Shown in pieces: positions 17,484 to 25,220 of a stretch of DNA of 59,236 nucleotides. Under the pieces are notes generated by a model, which was not told where the DNA came from, made no database searches, and saw only the letters and a list, made by a program, of their open reading frames with translations. Position numbers and translations under genes: made by a program. This stretch comes from an uncultured Methanosarcinales archaeon (lineage in GTDB: Archaea > Halobacteriota > Methanosarcinia > Methanotrichales > Methanotrichaceae): positions 1-59,236 of the forward strand of contig CAIQHB010000079.1 in assembly GCA_903871465.1 (NCBI GenBank), in the 5' to 3' direction. Numbering within the stretch: position 1 is the stretch's first letter; the number at the start of each line of letters is the position of its first letter.

Positions 17484-18404
17484 GCCCTTTCCGTTATCCC
17501 TTCGAAAAGAGACTTTTATAATTGCATCGATGCCTTTATCAAAGGGACTCTGGGCCTTGAAGCCAATCTCTCTTTCCGCTTTTGATATATCAGCCAGCGT
17601 GTGCATCACGTAGTTCTTAACAGGATTCTTAGCATATTTCGGTTTCACGGTCAGACCCAGCTTCTGATTCAGAATCTCGATCACATCATCAAAGCTGTAG
17701 GCTTTTCCCGTACCAACGTTCAATATTCCATGATAGTCTGACTCCATAGCGAGTTGCAGGGCCCGCACCACGTCTTTGACATAGGTGAAATCCCTTGTCT
17801 GTGATCCGTCTCCGAATATAACTGGCGTCTTCCCCGCTCTCATCTCCCAGAGGAACTGGGTGACCATGTTCGCATACTCCTTCTTAGCTTCCTCTTTCGG
17901 CCCATAAACGGAGAAGAACCTCATTCCCACCGAGGAGACCTCGAAGAGCCTCTTGTAGAGCTCTGCCATTCTCTCCATGGCCAACCGGGCCTCAGTATAG
18001 TAGTCGGCCACCTGAATGGCCATATCCTCATGATGAGGTGGCATGAGGCCATTGTAAAGGGATGACGAAGAAGCATAGATTACCCTGGCACCAGATCTTC
18101 TGGCCAGTTCATAGACCGCAGTAAAGCCATTGAGAGCTTCTCCTACTAGATAGGGATTCTTCTTGTACATGGGCGAGGATGAGGGTATGCCGAGATGGTA
18201 GATCTTCTCAGGATGAAGATCCATTCCTGGCAGATCGTTGCAGCTTGCATTGATCAGTTCAAAGCTGCCCTTCAAATCCTCCAGGTTGTTGGGGCTTCCT
18301 GTATGCATGTTGTCCAGAATCACAACATCTTCGCCGGCTCTCAATAGCTCCTCTACTAGATTGGAGCCAATAAATCCAGCGCCGCCTGTTACCAGTGTGC
18401 TCAT
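17478..18404 (-). CDS. NAD-dependent sugar epimerase/dehydratase (GalE-like), Lys-to-Arg in the active site
   Basis: An extended SDR of 308 residues that would act on a nucleotide sugar. VTGGAGFIGSNLVEELL binds NAD, YASSSSLYNG carries the catalytic Ser/Thr strand, and RFFSVYGPKEEAK and GDGSQTRDFTYVKDVVRA are the usual substrate-domain motifs. The catalytic YxxxK reads ADYYTEARLAMER: the Tyr is present but the Lys is Arg. Arg could keep the charge and some activity, or the protein may have another role. Upstream the ATG has only a weak binding site. It reads convergently with rfbB and belongs functionally to the polysaccharide locus. Confidence 0.82.
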   Translation of the reverse strand: MSTLVTGGAGFIGSNLVEELLRAGEDVVILDNMHTGSPNNLEDLKGSFELINASCNDLPGMDLHPEKIYHLGIPSSSPMYKKNPYLVGEALNGFTAVYELARRSGARVIYASSSSLYNGLMPPHHEDMAIQVADYYTEARLAMERMAELYKRLFEVSSVGMRFFSVYGPKEEAKKEYANMVTQFLWEMRAGKTPVIFGDGSQTRDFTYVKDVVRALQLAMESDYHGILNVGTGKAYSFDDVIEILNQKLGLTVKPKYAKNPVKNYVMHTLADISKAEREIGFKAQSPFDKGIDAIIKVSFRRDNGKGL

Positions 18405-18615
18405 GATTATCAGGTTCTTAAAATCCGGTATCCACTATATCCATCTGTCGCAATTGCAAAAGTGGTTGCGTAAATTATGTTGGGAGTCGTCTGGGCTAGA
18501 CGCGAGACTGCCTAAAAGACTTATCGCCGGACGTATGGTTGTATCTTGTTTCGCAAACCTTCCGAGAATTATAATGGAGCCCGGGTTTTCTCAGTTCCAT
18601 TAATCAGTAAAATTA

Positions 18616-18707
18616 CGTCCCGACCGGGATTCGAACCCGGGTTGAAGGCTTACTGCGCAAAAGAATCGCTCCGCAGGCCTCCGGGATGTCCACTACCCCA
18701 TCGGGAC
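18616..18707 (-). tRNA. tRNA-Arg (GCG) with a 20-nt intron
   Basis: The minus strand folds into a full cloverleaf: acceptor GTCCCGA/TCGGGAC, T arm CCGGG-TTCGAAT-CCCGG, D arm with GGG/CCC and anticodon stem GAGGC/GCCTT. The anticodon loop is CTGCGG + A with anticodon GCG, which reads CGC arginine codons. A 20-base intron (18651-18670) interrupts positions 37/38. Its borders form a canonical bulge-helix-bulge: CTGC pairs with GCAG, with 3-base bulges GGA and TAA on opposite strands. No CCA is encoded. Confidence 0.93.
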
Positions 18708-18737
18708 AAAACATCCCTCATGGCATGCTTCAGGTTA

Positions 18738-19523
18738 TTAAGCTTGTTGGCTTGAGACTCTGGTCTGCGCGGTCCGGATGGCTCGCAGAAAGTCGATCTT
18801 ACGAAATTCCGGCCAGTATGGAGCACAAAAGTACGCTGCGCATTCATTGCCGTTGGCCTGCCAGGGCAGAAAGTTGGAGGTGCGAAAATCCCCAGCAGTT
18901 CTGATGATCAGATCCACTTTGGGCACAGGAATACCATTCTGAGGATAGAGATGCTGAGCGATCATCTCCTCGTCTACCTCTTCGACCTTGATCTTTCCCT
19001 GCATAACCTGCTCTGCCAGCGCACGGGCCGCGTCAACAAGCTCTCGCTGGCCCCCATAGGCCAGGGCTACATTGAGATACATCTTATCGTAGTCTCGCGT
19101 GGCTGCCTCGGTTCGGATGATCTCACGTCGAAGGTCCTCGGGCAACATCTCGACTCTACCGATGGCTCTCACGCGAACTCTGTTAGCGTGAATCTTCTTG
19201 GATTGATTCAAATCTCTGAACTTCTTTTGGATCAGATCAAAGAGATAGCGCTTCTCGGCCTCGTCCCGGGAAAAGTTCTCTGTCGAAAAGGCATAGAGTG
19301 TGAGATGCTTGACACCCACCTCCAGGCACCAGTCTGAGACCTTCTCTGAGGTCTCGGCACCAAGGCTGTGACCAAGAAACTTGGATAAGCCTTTTTGCAT
19401 GGCATACCTGCGATTTCCATCCTGAATTATAGCCACATGCTCCACAGGCTCTCCGGCAAGAATCCGGGCCGTAAGACGCCTTTCATAAAAGGAATAGGCT
19501 GGGTTTCTGAAGCGGAAACTCAT
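18738..19523 (-). CDS. uppS: cis-Polyprenyl diphosphate synthase (undecaprenyl/dolichyl type)
   Basis: Adds isopentenyl units in cis to an allylic primer and so makes the polyprenyl carrier for glycan assembly at the membrane. IIQDGNRRYAMQKG holds the catalytic Asp and the diphosphate-binding residues, LYAFSTENFSR is the second signature, and VDLIIRTAGDFRTSNFLPWQ is the C-terminal RxxRxSxFLxWQ motif. At 261 residues it has the length of archaeal tritrans-polycis enzymes, which start from geranylgeranyl diphosphate. Its product is the lipid the nearby glycosyltransferases and exporter would use. A TATA-like TTTAAATA about 25-30 bases before the ATG suggests a leaderless mRNA. Confidence 0.92.
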   Translation of the reverse strand: MSFRFRNPAYSFYERRLTARILAGEPVEHVAIIQDGNRRYAMQKGLSKFLGHSLGAETSEKVSDWCLEVGVKHLTLYAFSTENFSRDEAEKRYLFDLIQKKFRDLNQSKKIHANRVRVRAIGRVEMLPEDLRREIIRTEAATRDYDKMYLNVALAYGGQRELVDAARALAEQVMQGKIKVEEVDEEMIAQHLYPQNGIPVPKVDLIIRTAGDFRTSNFLPWQANGNECAAYFCAPYWPEFRKIDFLRAIRTAQTRVSSQQA

Positions 19524-19547
19524 TCGTTTTATTAACTTCGCGAATTA

Positions 19548-19558
19548 GTATTTAAATA
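19548..19558 (-). promoter_or_regulatory. TATA-like element of uppS
   Basis: The minus strand reads TATTTAAATAC here, about 25-30 bases before the uppS ATG at 19523. The distance leaves almost no 5' untranslated region, and there is no ribosome binding site before the ATG, which fits leaderless initiation. Confidence 0.5.
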
Positions 19559-19645
19559 ATTCCTCTCTGCCAGTCGGAAAGCGGCCTTGAGAATTTCTTC
19601 CTGGGGCAAGATACTAATAGCTGATGACTTACTTCCTTACTCCGG

Positions 19646-19719
19646 GGGCCTGTGGTCTAGCTGGTTATGACATCGCCTTCACACGGCGGGGATCACGCGT
19701 TCGAATCGCGTCGGGCCCA
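19646..19719 (+). tRNA. tRNA-Val (CAC)
   Basis: Cloverleaf with acceptor GGGCCTG/CGGGCCC (one G-U pair), anticodon stem TCGCC/GGCGG around loop TTCACAC (anticodon CAC) and T arm with CGCGTTCGAATCGCG. The discriminator base is A and CCA is not encoded. No intron. The AT-rich ATACTAATA about 27-33 bases upstream is a plausible TATA box. Confidence 0.95.
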
Positions 19720-19747
19720 CTCACATTATTGATCGACACAAGCTTTA

Positions 19748-19884
19748 ACTATTTAAGAGGCGTTTTTGACTGCGATGGCGCAGAAGGTTGCTTTGGTTGT
19801 CCGGGTCTGCATCCAAAGGGATGTCAAAACGGCTCCGATAATTCCATTAATCTGAGGTCCATAATTATTATTTGAGGTGATAAG
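19748..19884 (+). promoter_or_regulatory. Promoter and ~100-nt structured leader of the aIF1A operon
   Basis: ACTATTTAAG at 19748-19757 is a TATA candidate; transcription would then start near 19780 and leave a leader of about 100 bases. The leader contains the hairpin CATCC-AAAG-GGATG (19810-19823) and an overlapping longer pairing CTTTGG (19791-19796) with CCAAAG (19813-19818). It ends in a strong ribosome binding site, GAGGTGAT at 19875-19882. A long leader, strong binding site and weak start codon together suggest translational control. Confidence 0.5.
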
Positions 19885-20208
19885 CTGTATAATAGAGGTC
19901 GTGGAAGGGAGGAAGAAGGGGCCGTAATAACAAGGGTCCGCCTCCCTCGCAAACAGGATAGAGAGATATTCGGTCACGTTGAAAGCCTGCTTGGATCCAA
20001 TCGCATAAGGGTCAGAGGCATCGACGGCGTAACCAGGATGGCCCGTATACCCGGCAAGATGAAGAAGAGAATATGGATCAGAGAAGGCGATGTGGTCATA
20101 ATTATTCCCTGGGACTTCCAGAACGAGAAGGCGGATGTAGTCTGGAGATATACGGGTCCCCAGGTGGACTGGCTGCAGCGCAAAGGGTTCCTGAAGGGCA
20201 CTTCTTAA
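19885..20208 (+). CDS. Translation initiation factor aIF1A, apparent CTG start
   Basis: The 107-residue product is the archaeal homologue of eIF1A, which binds the A site of the small ribosomal subunit. It shows the basic N-terminal tail, the OB-fold (VITRVRLPRKQDREIFGHVE, then GSNRIRVRGIDG, then MARIPGKMKKRIWI) and the conserved VIIIPWDFQNEKADVVWRYT. The frame is closed by TGA at 19873-19875 and has no ATG, GTG or TTG before codon 52, which lies inside the OB-fold. CTG at 19885 is seven bases after GAGG and gives the expected N-terminus (MYNRGRGREEE if read as Met). It is the first gene of an operon with Rio1 and a KH protein. Confidence 0.88.
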   Translation: MYNRGRGREEEGAVITRVRLPRKQDREIFGHVESLLGSNRIRVRGIDGVTRMARIPGKMKKRIWIREGDVVIIIPWDFQNEKADVVWRYTGPQVDWLQRKGFLKGTS

Positions 20209-20224
20209 TCCGGGCATACCAAGC

Positions 20225-21097
20225 ATGAGCAGGCGTACCAAAGATGAAGATTTCGACACCAGAATCGATGTTCTTCGCACCCGGATAAAGGACTCCGATG
20301 ACCTGAATGTCCATGATGCCGTCTTCGATAAGCGCACCTTGATGGACCTCTACAGCTTGGCCAGCAAAGGCGTAATCGATGCTCTGGGCGGGTCCGTCTG
20401 CACAGGAAAAGAGGCGAATATCTTCAGGGCCATCGTGGGCGAAAAAGAGCTGGCTCTTAAGATTTATCGCGTATCCACAAGCAACTTCAATGCTATGCAG
20501 GACTATATGCATGGCGATCCGAGATTTGGAAGCGTGAAGGGTACCAAGAGCGCCATAGTCTCGGCTTGGACTCGCAAGGAATTTCGCAACCTTTCCAGGG
20601 CGGAAGAGATGGGTGTGCGCGTGCCTCATCCTATAGCTATGAAGAGCAACATTCTGGTTATGAGTCTCATAGGCCATGGCGAACACGTAGCCCCTCAGCT
20701 AAAAGATGTTGACCTGGAGCCCGGCGACGCCAAGCGCATTTATGAAAAAATTGTTGAATATATCTCCGTGCTCTATAATGGCGCGGGGCTCGTTCATGCC
20801 GATTTGAGCGAGTTCAATATACTTTATGATGAAGGCGAGCCAGTGCTAATTGATATGGGACAGTCGGTCACACTGGACCATCCCATGGCCCGAAAGTTCC
20901 TGGAGCGCGATATCGCCAACGTGATTCACTATTTCCAGAAAAAGTATGCAATAGGCTCGTCTGAGGAGATCTGGACCCGGGTTCGGAAGGATAGAGATGA
21001 TGCCGCCCTGAATAAAGAAGCAGAGCAAATGAAAAAAGCAGATCAAAAGAAAGAAGCCGATCAAATCAAAAGAGCAGATCAAATAAAAGGAGACTGA
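20225..21097 (+). CDS. rio1: RIO1-type atypical protein kinase
   Basis: Serine kinase/ATPase acting in late small-subunit (pre-40S-like) ribosome assembly. GGSVCTGKEANIFRA is the RIO nucleotide loop, LALKIYRVSTSNF carries the ATP-binding Lys, LVHADLSEFNILYD is the catalytic loop with its Asp, and LIDMGQSVTLDHP is the metal-binding loop. The 290-residue length is typical. The C-terminus is a Lys/Asp/Gln-rich tail with repeated ADQ(I/K)K units, likely a flexible RNA-binding extension. It sits between aIF1A and a Dim2-type KH protein, its usual archaeal neighbours. Confidence 0.95.
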   Translation: MSRRTKDEDFDTRIDVLRTRIKDSDDLNVHDAVFDKRTLMDLYSLASKGVIDALGGSVCTGKEANIFRAIVGEKELALKIYRVSTSNFNAMQDYMHGDPRFGSVKGTKSAIVSAWTRKEFRNLSRAEEMGVRVPHPIAMKSNILVMSLIGHGEHVAPQLKDVDLEPGDAKRIYEKIVEYISVLYNGAGLVHADLSEFNILYDEGEPVLIDMGQSVTLDHPMARKFLERDIANVIHYFQKKYAIGSSEEIWTRVRKDRDDAALNKEAEQMKKADQKKEADQIKRADQIKGD

Positions 21098-21100
21098 TCA

Positions 21101-21643
21101 ATGGATATCAAGATTCCAGAGGAACGCATAGGTGTGCTGGTGGGTCCCGGCGGGTCCATAAAGCACTTCATCGAAGAGAAGACCAAGACCACTCTTGAGA
21201 TAGACAGCGAGACCGGCACGGTCTCCATTGCATCTGCTGAAGATCCATTGCAGGGACTTAGAGTCATGGACCTGGTAAAAGCCATAGGCAGGGGCTTCTC
21301 ACCGGAAAGGGCACTGGCCATTCTGGATGACGAGATGCTGATGCTCGATGTGCTCGATATTTCCAAGATGGCAAGCACCAAGAGCGATATGGAACGCATC
21401 AAGGGGCGAATCATAGGCAAGGACGGGAGGAGTCGCGAGATCATGGAGCGGCTCTCCGGCACTAAAGTTTCGGTATACGGCAAGACCGTAGCCGTCTTGG
21501 GTTATCCGGAGCAGGTCAGGGTCGCACGTACCGCCATTGAGATGCTGCTTGACGGTGCTCCGCATGGCAATGTCTATAGCTTCCTGGAGAAGAAGCACCA
21601 GGAGCTGGCTAAGGAAGAGCTGAAGGAGCAGGGCATCCTTTGA
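21101..21643 (+). CDS. Dim2/Krr1-type KH-domain RNA-binding protein
   Basis: The archaeal counterpart of eukaryotic Dim2/Pno1, an assembly factor that binds the 3' end of small-subunit rRNA. Two KH folds are visible: the first with GVLVGPGGSIKHFIEE (near residue 15), the second with GRIIGKDGRSREIMERLSG (near residue 108). The 180-residue length and the position directly after rio1, three bases apart, support the call. It probably works with Rio1 and aIF1A on the same subunit. GGAG lies seven bases before the ATG. Confidence 0.92.
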   Translation: MDIKIPEERIGVLVGPGGSIKHFIEEKTKTTLEIDSETGTVSIASAEDPLQGLRVMDLVKAIGRGFSPERALAILDDEMLMLDVLDISKMASTKSDMERIKGRIIGKDGRSREIMERLSGTKVSVYGKTVAVLGYPEQVRVARTAIEMLLDGAPHGNVYSFLEKKHQELAKEELKEQGIL

Positions 21644-21645
21644 AG

Positions 21646-21660
21646 CTCTTTTTTTTTTTA
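21646..21660 (+). terminator. T-rich terminator of the aIF1A-rio1-KH operon
   Basis: A run of eleven T residues (21649-21659) starts six bases after the KH gene stop, which matches the U-rich intrinsic termination signals of archaea. No strong stem precedes it. Confidence 0.65.
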
Positions 21661-21876
21661 AACATTTATTATTAATATGTATAGTTAATCTGTATTAGTA
21701 TTCCTATCTATATTTATATATCTGAGAATATTTGTTGCAGCTATCCTATCGATCTAGCCCGGGTTGCTGCATAGATAAAAATGCAGATCGGCTTTGTCAT
21801 ACGACCCCGCCCGCTCAAGTCTGCAGCTTATCAGCTTATATAGATGGTATCCAGATTGATCTTACGAGGATAAAAT

Positions 21877-23520
21877 TTGAATTTCCAGTTACAGCTTGAT
21901 TTCTCGGATTGGCTGTTGATAGCCGCGGCACTGATAGGCCTGTATTCCATCATCCTTCTGCCACTGAGGGATAGCGAGAAATGGCGGAACCGGGGAATAA
22001 CCGTTAGCGGCTTGTATGGCATTCCTCTGGCAGTCTTTCTGCGCACCACCAAGGGGTTGAACCTGTTAGACTGGTTGAGCCGTCCCAAACAGTTCTGGAG
22101 AATCGTAGCCTCTGCCGGCATTCCACTGGTGGTCTTATGCATGGGCTATTTTCTGGCTCTGGTTCTGCTCATGACTTACCTCATGATTCAGGCGCCACCC
22201 CAGCCCAGCAGCTATAACGCACCCCGAAATATCCTTCTCATTCCAGGCTTGAACGAGTACGTCCCCTTTGTCTGGGGTTGGATTGCCCTATTTGTGACTA
22301 TGGTAGTACACGAGTTCGCACACGGCATTCTGAGCCGGGTGGAAGGTGTGCGCGTCAAGTCGATGGGCATCATCACCCTTTTTATTGCTCCGATAGCCGC
22401 TTTTGTGGAACCGGACGAAGAGGAGCTCTTCGGCACCAAGGACAAGCCGCCCCTGGTGAGCAAAGCAGCACGGATCAGGATTCTGTCGGCGGGTGTTATC
22501 GCCAATTTCCTGGTCGCGTTCGTGGCCATGGCCCTATTCTTCGGGCCGGTAATAGGCGCCATATCGCCCGTAGATCGGGTAATAGTAGTTGATGTACAGG
22601 ACGGCTCTCCGGCTCAAGAGGCAGGTCTGGAAAGCGGCATGGCAATTCAGGATGTAAATGAAAATAAAACCGGAAGCCTCGATCAGTTTTATAGCCATCT
22701 AAGCAGTTCTCCGACAATGATCCGGGTCCTCTTCAACGACCGTCTGGAGAGCCTTCAGCTTTCCGGACAGCCGGCAAGAGGCATCATGGTGGCTTCAATC
22801 TTTGCAGGCTCGCCGGCTGAGAACGCTGGCATACCTGCCAAAAGCGTGATCTCCAAGATTGATGGCATGGAGATCGTCAACCTGGAAGGCTTTAGAAATC
22901 AGATGAATACTACCCGCCCCGGCCAGATCATCGCCATAACCACGGGCGAAGGCAAGACCTACCAGGTAAATCTCACATCTAATGAAGCGGCTGGAAAGCA
23001 AGACGGTGCAGGGTTCATCGGCATCGGCATCTCCGGCAACGTCGTCTATTCCGGCGGTGCAATCTTTCAGGAGGCTCCGGCCAAACAATTCTTGCAGGCG
23101 CTGAAGACCATTCCCAGAAGCGGCATGCAGGGTTTCACTTATATGCTGAGCCTGCCCTTTGCCGGAATTCCCGGGTTCACCCAGAAGGGTTTCCCGGGCT
23201 TCAGCGGCTGGCTGACCACCGTCTTTGAGCCCAGCGGATGGGCCGAGCCCCTGGGTGGCAAGCTCTTCTGGATAGCTAACCTGCTGCTCTGGATAGGCTG
23301 GATCAATCTTTATGCTGGCCTCTTCAACTGCCTCCCTGCGGTGCCATTGGACGGGGGGCATATCTTCAAAGATCTGGTGCAAACCGGCTTTGAGAGAGTG
23401 GTCCAGCCCGAAGAAGCTGAGAGGCTCACCAGGACCGCAGCCGCGCTTTTTACCTGGTTGGTATTGACGAGCTTGCTCATAACAATAATTGCACCATTCA
23501 CTCATTGGATATCGATTTAG
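21877..23520 (+). CDS. Site-2 protease family membrane metalloprotease (M50) with PDZ domains
   Basis: An integral membrane zinc protease that would cut transmembrane segments of substrates, often to release regulators. MVVHEFAHGILSR carries the HExxH zinc site in a membrane helix, and NCLPAVPLDGGH near the C-terminus is the second zinc motif. Between them are two PDZ-like modules (GSPAQEAGLESGMAI and GSPAENAGIPAKSVI). About six to seven hydrophobic segments are visible. I keep the TTG start at 21877 because GAGGATAAAA lies just before it. The stop overlaps the extended frame of the next gene, but the real start there is downstream. Substrates are unknown; the following secreted protein is one candidate. 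Confidence 0.92.
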   Translation: MNFQLQLDFSDWLLIAAALIGLYSIILLPLRDSEKWRNRGITVSGLYGIPLAVFLRTTKGLNLLDWLSRPKQFWRIVASAGIPLVVLCMGYFLALVLLMTYLMIQAPPQPSSYNAPRNILLIPGLNEYVPFVWGWIALFVTMVVHEFAHGILSRVEGVRVKSMGIITLFIAPIAAFVEPDEEELFGTKDKPPLVSKAARIRILSAGVIANFLVAFVAMALFFGPVIGAISPVDRVIVVDVQDGSPAQEAGLESGMAIQDVNENKTGSLDQFYSHLSSSPTMIRVLFNDRLESLQLSGQPARGIMVASIFAGSPAENAGIPAKSVISKIDGMEIVNLEGFRNQMNTTRPGQIIAITTGEGKTYQVNLTSNEAAGKQDGAGFIGIGISGNVVYSGGAIFQEAPAKQFLQALKTIPRSGMQGFTYMLSLPFAGIPGFTQKGFPGFSGWLTTVFEPSGWAEPLGGKLFWIANLLLWIGWINLYAGLFNCLPAVPLDGGHIFKDLVQTGFERVVQPEEAERLTRTAAALFTWLVLTSLLITIIAPFTHWISI

Positions 23521-23543
23521 AGTATTATCTAGGGAGAGATATC

Positions 23544-24104
23544 ATGCAAAAATTTATTGCTTGCTTTGTCTGCATTTTGGCGCTGCTGGCGGCAGCCACG
23601 CCCGTCATAATTGCGGAAGATAAACAGAATTCCACAGGGAACAACACGCGGAATCAGACACAAAACATCAGGGAAAACATCACCTTGAACGAGACCGGGA
23701 ATGCTTCCAGGAATATTGCATTGGACGGAACCCTGAATGCTACACGGAGCATGACGGAGGGTGCCGGCCAAAACACTACTCAAATTGGTAGTGCGAGCCA
23801 GCACACCAAGGTGCTTCGCGCCGGTTTCGAGAAGACCAAGCCGCTAAACGACCTGGATGTATATGGCAACAAGTCCACCTACAACATACCGTCCAGTGGG
23901 GCAACTTCGGCATTCAACCTCAGCCAGCGCCTGGGAAATACATCCAAAATCACCTACAATACCAACAATACCAAGCCTACCTACAATGTGAGCCAATACT
24001 CAAGGACCAAGCCCACCTATGAGGTTCCAGGCACGCTCTCGTCCAAACCGGTTTACAGCATCTCAGGATATCCCGAGATCAAGTCCGCCAACAGCATACC
24101 GTGA
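23544..24104 (+). CDS. Secreted Asn/Thr-rich protein with dense N-glycosylation sequons
   Basis: No known family. The ATG at 23544 has AGGGAGAGATATC before it and begins a clear signal peptide (MQKFIACFVCILALLAA, cleavage after TPVIIA). Residues ~20-90 are packed with N-x-S/T sequons (NSTGNNTRNQTQN, NITLNETGNAS, NATRS, QNTTQ), and more follow toward the C-terminus; I count at least a dozen. The second half has loose repeats of the type KPTYNVSQY, KPTYEVPGT, KPVYSISGY. It is probably a heavily glycosylated surface or sheath protein. It lies 23 bases after the M50 protease and is likely cotranscribed with it. Confidence 0.75.
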   Translation: MQKFIACFVCILALLAAATPVIIAEDKQNSTGNNTRNQTQNIRENITLNETGNASRNIALDGTLNATRSMTEGAGQNTTQIGSASQHTKVLRAGFEKTKPLNDLDVYGNKSTYNIPSSGATSAFNLSQRLGNTSKITYNTNNTKPTYNVSQYSRTKPTYEVPGTLSSKPVYSISGYPEIKSANSIP

Positions 24105-24167
24105 TTGGAAAGAATTAGCCTGAAAAATGTAAATAGAATGAAGGAGCATCCTCTGAGAATTTGGTCT

Positions 24168-24575
24168 TCAGAGGTACTTTTGAATTTTTCCTGTCAACGT
24201 GGTTTTGGGATAGGCGCCCACGAGTTTGTCGATTAGCTTGCCGTTCTTGAAGACCATCAATGTGGGAATTGCAGAGATCTTGTATTTGTTGGCAGTCTGC
24301 GGGTTTTCGTCAACATTCAGCTTGCCGAATACGACCTTTCCCTTCATCTCCCCTGCCAGCTCCTCGATGATCGGCCCGATCATGCGACAGGGACCGCACC
24401 ACTCAGCCCAGCAATCCAGAATAAGGATTGGATATTGGTTGGCGGCTTTTTCGAGAGTTGCATCCGTAACTACAATGGGTTTGCCCGGCAGCTCTACGAC
24501 GGGTTCAGTTGGTTTATTCAAATCAGTCATCATCTTCTCCATTTTCTTCTTTTTAATCTCTTCCAGCTCGTCCAA
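24168..24575 (-). CDS. Thioredoxin
   Basis: A small cytoplasmic disulfide reductase. WAEWCGPCRMIGP is the classical active site, and the cis-proline motif SAIPTLMVFKNG follows at the right distance. A charged N-terminal extension (LDELEEIKKKKMEKMM) of about 35 residues precedes the fold. I choose the TTG at 24575, seven bases after GGAGG, over the TTG at 24581, which would be too close to it. The binding site lies inside the end of the DUF1638 gene, so the two are cotranscribed. Any specific partner in this gene run (for example a cobalamin or Fe-S protein) is conjecture. Confidence 0.92.
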   Translation of the reverse strand: MDELEEIKKKKMEKMMTDLNKPTEPVVELPGKPIVVTDATLEKAANQYPILILDCWAEWCGPCRMIGPIIEELAGEMKGKVVFGKLNVDENPQTANKYKISAIPTLMVFKNGKLIDKLVGAYPKTTLTGKIQKYL

Positions 24576-24577
24576 GA

Positions 24578-25177
24578 TCAATCCTCCAAGCTTCTTTTAG
24601 CCTTTAACAGGAGTGATTTGAAGTGATTCAGGTCCACAGGCATCACCTCGAAGGGCAGGTTCGTGAAATCAAAGAATTCCAGAAGCTCAAGCTCTCGTGA
24701 GGGTGCGTCTTTCAATGTATCCATGTAGACGACCCCTCGAAATGAGCCCATATATAACCTGGCCTCTATCTGACCCCAGCCCAATTGCTCAAATATATTT
24801 CGCCACGCATCCAGCCAGCCCGGTGAGAGGTAGAAGAAAAGCCCACCATTTGCCTTCTTCTCCATAACCTTGCGAGTTATAAAGGCATCCACACAGCTCT
24901 GGCATTCGATGAGCGTGGCACGGTAGGGCTCGAGGATATCGTCCATTTTAGGATGGCACTGGCCGTAAGCCACAATTATGCCCTCGCAGCCATTTGCCTG
25001 GGCCTTCTCCAGCTCTGTGTGGAGTGCATTAGACAGATCATCGAAGTTGACATGCAGACCCGGCTCAAGATAATGTGCTTCAAAGGGAAATCCCAGATCG
25101 CTCTCCAGAGCTTCGATCTCTTTTTGGAAAATGCCACAAGCGATGATTGCGTTCATAGCTTCAGCATTATTAGACAT
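24578..25177 (-). CDS. DUF1638 family protein
   Basis: A conserved methanogen family without established function. The family N-terminus is visible as MNAIIACGIFQKEIEAL. Further conserved Cys residues occur in IVAYGQCHPKMDDIL and LIECQSCVDAFI, and a hydrophobic FFYLSPGWLDAW segment follows. The start is uncertain: the ATG at 25177 or 25156 would fit, and neither has a good binding site; the open frame continues further upstream but overlaps the previous gene without homology. DUF1638 genes are often seen near corrinoid methyltransferase genes, which fits the MtrA/MtrH-like genes upstream in the same run. The role remains unknown. Confidence 0.75.
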   Translation of the reverse strand: MSNNAEAMNAIIACGIFQKEIEALESDLGFPFEAHYLEPGLHVNFDDLSNALHTELEKAQANGCEGIIVAYGQCHPKMDDILEPYRATLIECQSCVDAFITRKVMEKKANGGLFFYLSPGWLDAWRNIFEQLGWGQIEARLYMGSFRGVVYMDTLKDAPSRELELLEFFDFTNLPFEVMPVDLNHFKSLLLKAKRSLED

Positions 25178-25220
25178 CAATAGGATATATCTGTGATCCT
25201 TGATCCCCCGGCTCTTTCCA

